Assembly: GCA_965214625.1 (NCBI GenBank)
Contig: OZ243962.1
Span: 1,178,001 to 1,242,000 of the forward strand
Source of the DNA: G965214625 sp965214625
GTDB lineage: Bacteria > Pseudomonadota > Gammaproteobacteria > Arenicellales > Poriferihabitantaceae
Length of the DNA stretch: 64,000 nucleotides
Reading direction: 5' to 3'
Shown here: one piece after another, positions 36,001 to 44,174 of the stretch
Position numbering within the stretch: the first letter of the stretch is position 1
Layout of the letters: every line of letters starts with the position of its first letter
Made by a program: the position numbers and the translations under genes
Notes under the pieces: model-generated
Databases searched by the model: none
What the model was told of the DNA's origin: nothing
Seen by the model: the letters and a program-made list of their open reading frames with translations, nothing else

Positions 36001-37655
36001 AACAAATTGGGGCGCGGCCCAATCAGTGAAAGCAGCGACATTACCAACTCTTCGCGAATGGGATCAATCGGCGGATTGGTCACCTGGGCGAAATTCTGTT
36101 TAAAATAATGGGACAGGTGTTTTGAGTGGCTCGACAGAACCGCCGGCGGGACATCTGTTCCCATCGAACCGATGGCTTCGGCTCCTTCTGAAATCATTGG
36201 TTTGAGCAAGAATTTCAGATCCTCCTGCGTGTACCCGAAGGATTGTTGTGTATTTAGCAAGGTCTCGGGATCAGGAGACATCGCACCGACAGAGACTCGA
36301 AGTGAATTGAGTTCAATCTGCGTCCTGTCCAACCATGCCTGGTAGTTGTGGGAACTCGCTAATGTTGCTTTTATTTCGTCATCATCGACAATTCTCCCTT
36401 CCTCCAGATCAATCAAAAACATCTTTCCAGGCTGAAGCCGCCATTTTTTCTTGATGTTTTCTTCCGGCACATCCAGCACCCCCATCTCGGAAGCCATGAC
36501 AACCACATCATCCTTGGTAATCAGATAACGGGCGGGACGCAAGCCATTTCGATCAAGTGTCGCGCCTATCTGCCGGCCATCCGTAAACGCAACCGCAGCA
36601 GGACCATCCCAAGGTTCCATCAACGCAGCATGATATTCGTAAAACGCCCGTCTTTTGGAATCCATTAACGGATTGGCAGACCACGCTTCAGGAATCAACA
36701 TCATCATTGCATGAGCCAGCGAGTAACCGCCTGCGACCAGCAGTTCCAGTGCATTGTCGAATGACGCCGAATCGGATTGACCATCTGGAATCAACGGCCA
36801 GACCTTTTCCAGATCCTCGCCGAGAATCGCTGAGGACATCGTGCTTTTGCGTGCCGCCATCCAGTTGACATTGCCACGCAACGTATTGATTTCACCATTG
36901 TGTGCAATCATTCTGAAGGGATGTGCCAATTCCCAAGTCGGGAAAGTATTGGTTGAAAATCGCTGATGCACCATCGCAAAAGCCGATTCCACATCGGGCT
37001 CCAACAGATCCGGATAATACTCGCCCAATTGGCCGGCGAGTAACATTCCCTTGTAGTTGATCACCCTTGACGATAACGTCGCAATGTAAAAATCTTCCCC
37101 GTCTTGAAACTTGGCGTCCCTGACTGTCCTTTCAATTTGCTTTCGAATGACGAACAGTTTTCGTTCGAACTGATCCTGATCCCCTCCCGATGACATGTCA
37201 CCAACGAATAGTTGCCAGATCTCGGGTTCCGTTGACCGCACACTGCGGCCCAGATTGGCATTGTTGACAGAGACTTTTCGCCAACCCACGATGGACTGCC
37301 CTTCGGCCAATACATAGTGCTCCATGACTCCTTTGATCTTCTCTTGAACCACGGTGTCGGCAGGCATAAACATCATCCCGACGGCATATTGGCCCGGCAC
37401 AGGTAATGAGTCACCTATCACTTTTCTGAAAAATTTATCTGGAATCTGAAGCAGGATACCGGCACCATCACCGGCTTTCGGGTCCGCACCAACCGCACCG
37501 CGATGGGTTAAATTCTTGAGTATTTTTAGCCCGTCAATGACAGTCTGATGGGTCTTGGTGCCTTTGATATTGGCAACAAACCCGACCCCGCAGGCATCAT
37601 GTTCATGCTTTGGGTCGTAAAGACCAAATCCAGACCGGGATCCTCTCGTAGCCAT
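33060..37655 (-). CDS. gltB: Glutamate synthase large subunit
   Basis: 1531 residues, family length. It makes two glutamates from glutamine and 2-oxoglutarate. The order is an N-terminal glutamine amidotransferase domain (nucleophile Cys22 in [10 protein letters not shown] after a 21-residue propeptide), a central domain, an FMN-binding synthase barrel ([32 protein letters not shown], 3Fe-4S cysteines in [20 protein letters not shown]), and a C-terminal beta-helix ([28 protein letters not shown]). The start has an AGGAGAG ribosome site. A terminator-like hairpin lies 33 bases upstream of the start. Confidence 0.96.
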   Translation of the reverse strand: [1531 protein letters not shown]

Positions 37656-37687
37656 TCTCTCCTCTAGGCGCGTGTATCACAGAAAGA

Positions 37688-37722
37688 AAAGTTCGCCCCC
37701 CATGTCTGGAGAAGCGAACTTT
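37688..37722 (-). promoter_or_regulatory. Terminator-like hairpin in the gltB leader
   Basis: On the minus strand AAAGTTCGC (37722-37714) pairs with GCGAACTTT (37696-37688) around a 17-base loop and is followed by the T-rich TCTTTCT. The gltB ribosome site starts about 20 bases further on. The shape is that of an intrinsic terminator placed inside a leader, so attenuation of gltBD is possible. I see no leader peptide or known riboswitch core. Confidence 0.5.
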
Positions 37723-37766
37723 CATCACAAGAAACGAACTAGGCATTTAAGGAGCCTAGCGGTCCA

Positions 37767-37795
37767 ATATAATGGAAATATCTACAATATACCAA
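37767..37795 (-). promoter_or_regulatory. Possible promoter of gltBD
   Basis: On the minus strand TTGGTA (37795-37790) and TTATAT (37772-37767) are 17 bases apart, placing transcription start near 37760. The leader would then include the hairpin at 37688-37722. The whole segment is AT-rich, so chance matches are easy; support is moderate at best. Confidence 0.35.
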
Positions 37796-38067
37796 TCGAT
37801 TATATAAAAAATTTGATAGTGACAAAAGTTCACGGATGGACAGACTGTTGGATGTTAATACAACGTAGTCATCGCCCATCGGAGAGATTGTTGTACATTT
37901 TTCCTTTCGAGGACTCAAGAAAGCACAAATCAGGAAGTGTCTATTGCGGACGGTTTAGAATGCTATTCTTTTCGGAATTATAAGTTATGGGTTCTCTACA
38001 AATTGATATTGTCAAAGTAATCTAGATTTCATATGATTATTTGTAACTTCCCCCTTGTGAAGTTGAC
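37796..38067. other. AT-rich intergenic, nothing recognised
   Basis: The segment upstream of gltB is visibly richer in A and T than its neighbours. A plus-strand frame at 37672-37983 starts inside the gltB leader and translates to an unlikely Lys/Arg-rich protein, so I do not call it. Confidence 0.4.
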
Positions 38068-38289
38068 TCAATGGAGCTTGGGGAGAAAAAACCGCCTTTG
38101 TTTGGCGGTTTTTTCGTTTATTATTGAGTCGACGAACTCCCACAGCACCTCGGCCGCACTGCGACCCGTCCGGGCACCATGTATCTTCAGCCTGACGGTT
38201 TCAGTCTTATCGGTGAGTTCACTCAGGGTAGTGGCCGTCCTGGCATTGCTCGGCCGATCGGCCCTCATTCCCAGTTTGGTCTCAGTCAT
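38068..38289 (-). pseudogene. Degenerate ribbon-helix-helix-type small protein
   Basis: 73 codons from ATG 38289 with a strong ribosome site (GGGAG). The start MTETKLGMRADRPSNARTAT and the later GARTGRSAAEVLWEFVD resemble plasmid-type ribbon-helix-helix proteins, in which ETVRL is followed by about 12 residues (a VDIP-x-x-L-H-x-x-L type strand and turn) before KI-x-A-x-x-x-GRS. Those residues are absent here. The frame then runs through the intrinsic terminator at 38086-38114, while another frame stops at TAA TAA just before it. Both facts point to an internal deletion with a frameshift. It overlaps the upstream 37-codon frame by ATGA. Confidence 0.45.
38086..38114. terminator. Bidirectional intrinsic terminator
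   Basis: AAAAAACCGCC (38086-38096) and GGCGGTTTTTT (38104-38114) form an 11-bp stem with loop TTTGTTT. Runs of T follow on both strands. On the minus strand it ends the small two-frame cassette at 38068-38399. Confidence 0.85.
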
Positions 38290-38399
38290 GCGCTTTCTCC
38301 CATTGGCTCAGGTGAGTCATCGAGGCATTGCCGCACCGCCGCCGTCAGCGACCGGACGTCCTTGGTCTCATCGTGGCCGGACAAACCGGGTATTTCCAT
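38287..38399 (-). pseudogene. 37-codon frame, possible tail of a partition-type ATPase
   Basis: ATG 38399 to TGA 38287, beginning MEIPGLSGHDETKDVRSLTA and ending with an acidic, serine-containing tail. Its stop overlaps the start of the next frame (ATGA), as in a co-translated pair. The KD-x-R-x-LT-x-x-x-R-x-x-L pattern is reminiscent of the last helix of ParA-like ATPases, which commonly precede small ribbon-helix-helix partners. This is a weak resemblance; the rest of such a gene is not upstream. Confidence 0.25.
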
Positions 38400-38464
38400 A
38401 TGTTGCAGACACAACGTGTTGATATATTGGACAATCAGACACAATCCAAGTAGGATTCGTCTCT

Positions 38465-38490
38465 GGAGGGAACTGATTCCATAGAATCAG
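38465..38490 (+). promoter_or_regulatory. Shine-Dalgarno plus hairpin before ppk2
   Basis: GGAGGG (38465-38470) is the only good ribosome site but lies 26 bases before the ATG at 38497. Between them CTGATTC (38473-38479) and GAATCAG (38484-38490) form a perfect 7-bp stem with loop CATA. Folding out these 18 bases leaves 8 bases between the Shine-Dalgarno sequence and ATG, the ideal distance. Structure-assisted initiation is therefore plausible. Confidence 0.5.
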
Positions 38491-38496
38491 AGAACC

Positions 38497-39342
38497 ATGG
38501 CATACGCTAAACAGGCATTACAAATGAATAAACCCAGTAGAAAAAAAATCGAAAGAGCTGCATATGAAAAAGAACTGCAACGGTTGCAAATCGAATTAGT
38601 AAAACTCCAGGAATGGGTCAAGCATGAAAAACTCAAAATAGTAATCATATTCGAGGGCCGGGATGCCGCAGGCAAAGGCGGCACGATCAAACGAATCACC
38701 GAATCCCTGAATCCGAGAATCTGTTCGGTGGTCGCACTGCCTGCACCAACAGAAAGAGAAAAAACCCAGTGGTATTTCCAACGTTATGCGGCCCATCTCC
38801 CGGCAGCCGGGGAAATGGTCATTCTCGACCGCAGTTGGTACAACCGGGGCGGTGTTGAACGTGTCATGGGATTTTGTACTGACGAAGAATATGAAGAATT
38901 CATGCGGAGTTGCCCTGAGTTCGAGCGCATGCTGGTCCGGTCCGGCATACAACTAATCAAGTACTGGTTCTCTGTCAGTGATGAAGAGCAGGAAAAACGA
39001 TTTCAGTCTCGTACGGATGACCCGACCAAACGGTGGAAACTCAGCCCGATGGACCTGGAGTCAAGAAAACGCTGGGTGGAATATTCCCGGGCGAAAGACT
39101 TCATGTTTGCGCATACCGATATCAAGCAGGCACCTTGGTATGTCGTGAATTCCGACAACAAGAAACGCGCACGAATAAACTGCATTTCCCATCTGTTGAG
39201 TTTGATCGACTACCAAGACTTGACGCCAGAGAAAATCGCATTGGAAGAAAGACCACCGATTGCAAAAAGTTATGTGCGACCCCCGATGGACGATCAGAAT
39301 TTTGTCCCCGCGGTCTTTCCCCCCAACAACCCGGGTTCATAA
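38497..39342 (+). CDS. ppk2: Polyphosphate kinase 2 (PPK2 family)
   Basis: 281 residues, a single-domain PPK2. These enzymes move phosphate between polyphosphate and nucleoside diphosphates or monophosphates in the cytoplasm. Walker A is EGRDAAGKGGT (Lys60), Walker B is VILDRSWYNR (Asp111), and the lid region KRFQSRTDDPTKRWKLSPMD is typical. The C-terminal ERPPIAKSYVRPP is also common. An alternative ATG 27 bases in (38524) has no ribosome site. It is flanked by decayed DNA upstream and the convergent aroB downstream. Confidence 0.92.
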   Translation: MAYAKQALQMNKPSRKKIERAAYEKELQRLQIELVKLQEWVKHEKLKIVIIFEGRDAAGKGGTIKRITESLNPRICSVVALPAPTEREKTQWYFQRYAAHLPAAGEMVILDRSWYNRGGVERVMGFCTDEEYEEFMRSCPEFERMLVRSGIQLIKYWFSVSDEEQEKRFQSRTDDPTKRWKLSPMDLESRKRWVEYSRAKDFMFAHTDIKQAPWYVVNSDNKKRARINCISHLLSLIDYQDLTPEKIALEERPPIAKSYVRPPMDDQNFVPAVFPPNNPGS

Positions 39343-39391
39343 TCCCCGGCCACAAAGTACCGGGCTGACTGGATTTTCAATACTCGGGAAC

Positions 39392-39427
39392 CGCGCATGG
39401 AGTGCCTGTAAACGCACTCCATGCGCG
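39392..39427. repeat. Strong 14-bp stem-loop between ppk2 and aroB
   Basis: CGCGCATGGAGTGC (39392-39405) pairs perfectly with GCACTCCATGCGCG (39414-39427), loop CTGTAAAC. There is no T-run on either strand. Its position between convergent genes suggests a transcript-end structure or a rho-assisted terminator. Confidence 0.65.
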
Positions 39428-39461
39428 CCGACAGTATTGGCGTTACCTGGTATCGCCTGAC

Positions 39462-40547
39462 CTATGAGGCGGTATAGAACTTGACCGTATCGCGCAGGGC
39501 CGATGCGGTATAGCAATCTGTCACAACTGCTTCGCCGATCCTCTGCAGCAAAACAAGTTTCAGACTGCCGTCCTGTACTTTCTTGTCCCGCTTCATCAAT
39601 TCGATCATCACTTGCTGATCGAGGCCGGAGAAAGGGTCGCTTGGAAGAGATGCCCTTGTGAGCACTGCCTTGATTCGTTGTCGTTCCTTTTCCTCCAGCC
39701 AGCCCAATCGGGTTGACAGGTCTGCAGCCATCATCATTCCCATCGCGACCGCTTCGCCATGCAACCAGGTGCCATATCCGATCCCGGTTTCTATCGCATG
39801 GCCAAACGTATGTCCCAGATTGAGCAAAGCCCGTTTTCCGGCTTCCTTTTCATCTTGTTCGACAATATTGGCTTTGCTGATACAAGAATGCGCGATGATG
39901 AACTCAAGCGATGCGGATTCCCTGCGCATCACCGAAGTGATGTTCTTCTCCAGCCATTCGAAAAAAGACAGATCATTAATCAACCCGTACTTGATGACCT
40001 CAGCGACACCGGAGGCAAACTCCCGATCACTCAGTGTTGACAACGTATCGAGATCAGCAATCACGCGTCGGGGCTGATAAAACGCACCGATCATGTTTTT
40101 CCCCCGTGAGTGATTAACTGCAGTTTTCCCCCCGACGGATGAGTCAACCTGTGCAAGGAGCGTGGTTGGTATTTGGATAAACGGGACGCCCCGTTGATAG
40201 CAGGCTGCCGCAAACCCGCCCATATCTCCGATAACACCACCACCGAGGGCAATCAGTGTCACCTTCCTGTCACAGGGAATGCGCAATAATTGGTCAATGA
40301 TGGAGTCCAGTGTTTTCAGGTTCTTTGTCTGCTCTCCATCCGGTAATACGATCCTGAATACCTGCTTATTTTCCAAACATGCTTCGACTTGGGACAGATA
40401 ACGAAGCTCTGCAATAACCGTATTGGTGACAATCACAACCTGATTGCCAGTGATCCATGGCAGCAGTTCATCAGCACACCCCAGCAGACCGCGTGCGATA
40501 CGGATGTCGTAACTTCTGTCACCCAGATTAACGTGAACTGTTTTCAT
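39462..40547 (-). CDS. aroB: 3-dehydroquinate synthase
   Basis: 361 residues. AroB cyclises DAHP to 3-dehydroquinate, the second step of the shikimate pathway, using NAD and a divalent metal. Key blocks: LPDGEQTKNLKTLDSIIDQL, ALGGGVIGDMGGFAAACYQRGVPFIQIPTTLLAQVDSS in outline, GKTAVNHSRGKNMIGAFYQP, and the metal ligands in LNLGHTFGHAIE and WLHGEAVAMGM. Start and aroK stop overlap by ATGA (40544-40547). Confidence 0.96.
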   Translation of the reverse strand: MKTVHVNLGDRSYDIRIARGLLGCADELLPWITGNQVVIVTNTVIAELRYLSQVEACLENKQVFRIVLPDGEQTKNLKTLDSIIDQLLRIPCDRKVTLIALGGGVIGDMGGFAAACYQRGVPFIQIPTTLLAQVDSSVGGKTAVNHSRGKNMIGAFYQPRRVIADLDTLSTLSDREFASGVAEVIKYGLINDLSFFEWLEKNITSVMRRESASLEFIIAHSCISKANIVEQDEKEAGKRALLNLGHTFGHAIETGIGYGTWLHGEAVAMGMMMAADLSTRLGWLEEKERQRIKAVLTRASLPSDPFSGLDQQVMIELMKRDKKVQDGSLKLVLLQRIGEAVVTDCYTASALRDTVKFYTAS

Positions 40548-41059
40548 GCCTGTAGTTTCTGTCGGATGCTTCTCGCCATGTTGATTGCAGAGCCGGTATC
40601 GACAGCCATCGTTATATCCGCCGCTTCCCGGTAGAGTGGTTCACGTAGTTCCATCAGTTGACGAAGGGTGCTCTGTGGGTCCTCTGTTGCGAGCAAGGGT
40701 CTCGTTTTGGATCGCCTCAGTCGCGTCCACAAAACCGCAAACGGGGCACTGAGGTAGATCACCGTGCCCGACCTTCTCATCATGGACCGATTCTCGGGCC
40801 TAAGAACAATCCCCCCTCCCGTTGAGACCACATGAGCCGTTTTCTGACCAATCTCCTTCAACAAATTCGATTCTCTTTCCCTGAATCCTTCCTCGCCCTC
40901 CATCTCAAAGATATATGAGACAGAGACACCGGTTCTTTGCTCAAGCTGTTGATCGGTATCAATGAAAGTCAATTTCATCAAACGCGCGAGATTCCGCCCA
41001 ACGGTGGTTTTCCCCGCACCCATCAAACCGATCAAGTAGATATTCTGTTGGACTGACAC
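40544..41059 (-). CDS. aroK: Shikimate kinase
   Basis: 171 residues. Phosphorylates shikimate at the 3-hydroxyl with ATP. P-loop GLMGAGKTTVGRNLA (about residues 12-26), the shikimate-binding DTDQQLEQRTG, the EGEEGFRERE motif and STGGGIVL are all intact, as is the lid arginine in RPLL. It is co-translated with aroB. In many gammaproteobacteria a pilMNOPQ cluster precedes aroK; here the upstream region is non-coding. Confidence 0.95.
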   Translation of the reverse strand: MSVQQNIYLIGLMGAGKTTVGRNLARLMKLTFIDTDQQLEQRTGVSVSYIFEMEGEEGFRERESNLLKEIGQKTAHVVSTGGGIVLRPENRSMMRRSGTVIYLSAPFAVLWTRLRRSKTRPLLATEDPQSTLRQLMELREPLYREAADITMAVDTGSAINMARSIRQKLQA

Positions 41060-41681
41060 CCTGTTTTCTCTGTCATTAATGGTGAATTATATACTTAGTG
41101 GCCACCCTGTTCGCCTTCACGGTAACTGACGGCGACTGTTTTTTTGGCGATAGGCGCATAACCCATACACTTTATCAAGCGCATCGGTGGGCCACTAACC
41201 GTATCACCACGGGTTCTGGTCCCGATTTCAAGAGATAGGTGGCCGGAATACTCCAAGGCTCTGCGTAACAGCCAACGTTGCGGACTTTTTCGCCGATTGC
41301 TTTGGGGTGTCTACAGCCGGGCACTTCGTCCTCTCCCGGATGAGACAGTCTGCCTTTACCCACACGGTACGTGTTCGAACCATTCCACCCCATCGCTTAC
41401 ACCTTGACTGCGGGTCGTCTTTCCGGCAACTCGATTGACCAGTTTGTGAAATCGGCTGTGTTCCCAAATCATAGCGGGATTGGAAAAAATTGACTTGATC
41501 TTTGCATCACGATCGATCATCAATGATCATAACTCATGTGACACCCGCCTTCGGATGATACTTTTGAATCATAATTTGAGGCTATAATATTCGCGAGCGA
41601 GATGTTTGACTGGGACTTCCCTCCTCCATGGGAAATCCTGCCGACCCGAATAACAGTGACGCATATCCACCGCAGGGCTGT
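41060..41681. other. Intergenic region with an unexplained structured block
   Basis: About 620 bases between the divergent aroK and mrcA genes. The last 100 bases probably contain the mrcA promoter (a TATAAT at 41583-41588 without a good -35). The part 41150-41410 reads on the minus strand like structured RNA rather than protein: several short G+C stems, for example ACACG-TAC-CGTGT and CCGGG...CCCGG. It may be a decayed group II intron segment, but this is only a visual impression. Confidence 0.3.
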
Positions 41682-44102
41682 ATGAAATTTATATTTAAAT
41701 TGATTGCCAAATTAATTTCATTCGGTGTGCTATTCGCGGTATCGATGGCCATTGGACTGGCACTGTACTCGGCCACCCTATTACCCAATCTGCCAACAGT
41801 AGAAGAAGTCCGGAAAATCCCTCTCAACATCCCCCTTAGGATCTACAGCAAAGACAACAAACTGATTGCCGAATATGGTGATGAACGGAGAATACCCGTC
41901 AAACTTGATGACACCCCTCCCCTTTTGGTTGATGCCATACTGGTCAGTGAAGACGACCAGTTTTATCATCATACCGGGGTTGATTTTCTTGGCCTCGTCA
42001 GGGCAACCATCAGTAATCTCCGTAGTCAGTCTAAAGCACAGGGAGCCAGCACAATCACCATGCAGGTGGTTCGAAACTTTTTCCTGAGTCAGGAGAAAAC
42101 CTATACCCGCAAACTCAAGGAAATTCTGCTCGCATTCAATATGGAGCGTGCGCTCACCAAGGATGAAATACTGGAATTGTATTTGAACAAGATATTTTTG
42201 GGCCACCGATCCTATGGGTTCGCCGCCGCCGCCCAGACCTACTACGGGCAAAGCCTGCACAACCTGAGCGTTCCGGAGATTGCGATGTTGGCCGGCTTGC
42301 CCAAAGCACCTTCGCGCGACAACCCCATCTCAAACCCGGAACGTGCGGCCGAAAGACGCGACTATGTCCTGACCCGACTCCATGAGTTGGGTCGGATTGA
42401 CGACTTGAGTTATCACACCGCGCTCAAGGCTCCGATTACCGCCACGCGCCATGTCGTCGACACCGATGTCAAGGCGCCCTATATTGCGGAAATGGCCCGT
42501 CAAATCATGATCAGCCAATTCGGCGAAACCGTCTATCAGAAAGGACTCAATGTCACCGTGTCAATCAACAGCACCTACCAGGAGAAAGCCAATGTGGCAT
42601 TAAGACAGGGACTGTTGGATTACGACATGCGGCATGGTTTCAGGGGGGCAATAGACCATTTCAGCATGGACAAAATCATCGATCAGCCGGACAGTGTCCA
42701 ACAGTCCTTATTCGACACCCATCTTTCCCGTTTCGCTTCCAGTCGCGATATTATCCCGGCCATCGTAACGGATATTCAGGAGCAACAGTTTTCGGCAGTC
42801 ACAAAAAAACAGGGCAAGGTGACTGTCGACTGGGAACACATTCAATGGGCCAGACAATATATCGGGCCAAATGCCTTGGGGGCAAAATTGACCCGGGTCA
42901 GTGATGTCCTGAAGGTGGGTGACACGGTCTATCTCAGACAACTCACAGAAGATCAATGGGGGCTTTCCCAGTTGCCCGAGATATCTGGTGCCTTGGTCTG
43001 TATCGACCCGCACAGCGGTGCCATTCTCGCGTTGTCAGGTGGTTTTGACTATTACTTGAGCAAATTCAACCGTGCCACCCAAGCAAAACGACAGATCGGT
43101 TCCAATATCAAGCCGTTTATCTATTCTGCCGCATTAGATAATGGTTTTACACCAAGCAGCAAGGTAAGTGCAGCGCCCATCGTCGTTGAAGACGATCTGG
43201 AAGGCATCTGGCGCCCGCAAAACTACAGTAAAAAATTTTTCGGACCCACCCGGCTTCGCAAGGCGCTAAGCCTGTCATTAAACCTGGTTTCGGTGCGGTT
43301 GCTTCGGGCAATGGGCATTGACAATACCATTGAGCACCTGACGAGTTTTGGCTTCGACCCATCCCGACTGCACAAAAGCCTGTCTCTGGCACTGGGTTCA
43401 ACGGCCGCGACTCCGTTGGAACTGGTTTCGTACTATGCCGTACTCGCCAACGGTGGGAAACGTATCATGCCTTATCTGATCGAAAAGATACAGGACAACA
43501 ACGGCAACGAGGTGAGTTTGCCATTACCCGATGAGTCGTCCTGTCTGGACCGGGTCGGACATTGTGAGCCGGCGCCTGCCAGACCGACCGACAGTGAAAC
43601 CAGTGAAGAGGAAATACAGGGCATCTCGGAACAAAACGCATTTCTGACCACCAACATCATGAAACAGGTCATCTTGTCCGGTACCGGGAGGAAAGCACTG
43701 GCTTTGAATCGAACTGATCTGGCGGGGAAAACCGGCACCACAAACAACTTCCGCGATGCCTGGTTCTCGGGCTTCAATCCCGATGTGGCCACCAGTATCT
43801 ACATCGGATTCGATGAACCCGCTCATTTGGGAAACCGGGAATCGGGTGCCAGTGCCGCGTTGCCCGTCTGGGTGGACTTCATGGGGTTGGTCCTTGCAGA
43901 TTTCCCCGAGCGGCCCCTTAGCGTACCTGACAATATCTCCAGTCGGTTCATCAGCAAGGAAACCGGCAAGGTGACCGATGAGGACGACCCGGCCGGCTAT
44001 ACCGAGTATTACCTCGCAGGCACCGAACCCGATAACACAATCACCAACAAGGCGCTTGTCAATACCATCGGGCAAAATGACAGCGTGGAGTCGCTCTTTT
44101 AG
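41682..44102 (+). CDS. mrcA: Penicillin-binding protein 1A
   Basis: 806 residues from ATG 41682 (AGGG upstream); an in-frame ATG at 41628 is possible. This bifunctional enzyme polymerises and crosslinks peptidoglycan in the periplasm. After the membrane anchor (about residues 10-30) comes the GT51 glycosyltransferase (catalytic Glu in LVSEDDQFYHHTGVD; GASTITMQVVRNFFL). Next are an OB-like insert and the transpeptidase: Ser474 in GSNIKPF, the SLN motif in LSLSLNLVSV, and KTGT at about 683-686. The motif before the active serine reads RQIGS rather than the common RQPGS. Intact. Confidence 0.94.
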   Translation: MKFIFKLIAKLISFGVLFAVSMAIGLALYSATLLPNLPTVEEVRKIPLNIPLRIYSKDNKLIAEYGDERRIPVKLDDTPPLLVDAILVSEDDQFYHHTGVDFLGLVRATISNLRSQSKAQGASTITMQVVRNFFLSQEKTYTRKLKEILLAFNMERALTKDEILELYLNKIFLGHRSYGFAAAAQTYYGQSLHNLSVPEIAMLAGLPKAPSRDNPISNPERAAERRDYVLTRLHELGRIDDLSYHTALKAPITATRHVVDTDVKAPYIAEMARQIMISQFGETVYQKGLNVTVSINSTYQEKANVALRQGLLDYDMRHGFRGAIDHFSMDKIIDQPDSVQQSLFDTHLSRFASSRDIIPAIVTDIQEQQFSAVTKKQGKVTVDWEHIQWARQYIGPNALGAKLTRVSDVLKVGDTVYLRQLTEDQWGLSQLPEISGALVCIDPHSGAILALSGGFDYYLSKFNRATQAKRQIGSNIKPFIYSAALDNGFTPSSKVSAAPIVVEDDLEGIWRPQNYSKKFFGPTRLRKALSLSLNLVSVRLLRAMGIDNTIEHLTSFGFDPSRLHKSLSLALGSTAATPLELVSYYAVLANGGKRIMPYLIEKIQDNNGNEVSLPLPDESSCLDRVGHCEPAPARPTDSETSEEEIQGISEQNAFLTTNIMKQVILSGTGRKALALNRTDLAGKTGTTNNFRDAWFSGFNPDVATSIYIGFDEPAHLGNRESGASAALPVWVDFMGLVLADFPERPLSVPDNISSRFISKETGKVTDEDDPAGYTEYYLAGTEPDNTITNKALVNTIGQNDSVESLF

Positions 44103-44174
44103 TCCTTGTCACTGCACTGACGACTGAAAAGCACCTTTGCGGTCCTTTTCCAAAATCGGGCCTGACTCGCAACC

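Noticed and set aside
37672..37983. 103-codon plus-strand frame upstream of gltB
   Set aside because: Starts inside the gltB leader, AT-rich, low-complexity Lys/Arg content and no known family.
42977..43120. RQIGS instead of RQPGS before the mrcA active serine, as a sign of inactivation
   Set aside because: The SxxK, SxN and KTGT residues are all present, so the change is probably neutral.
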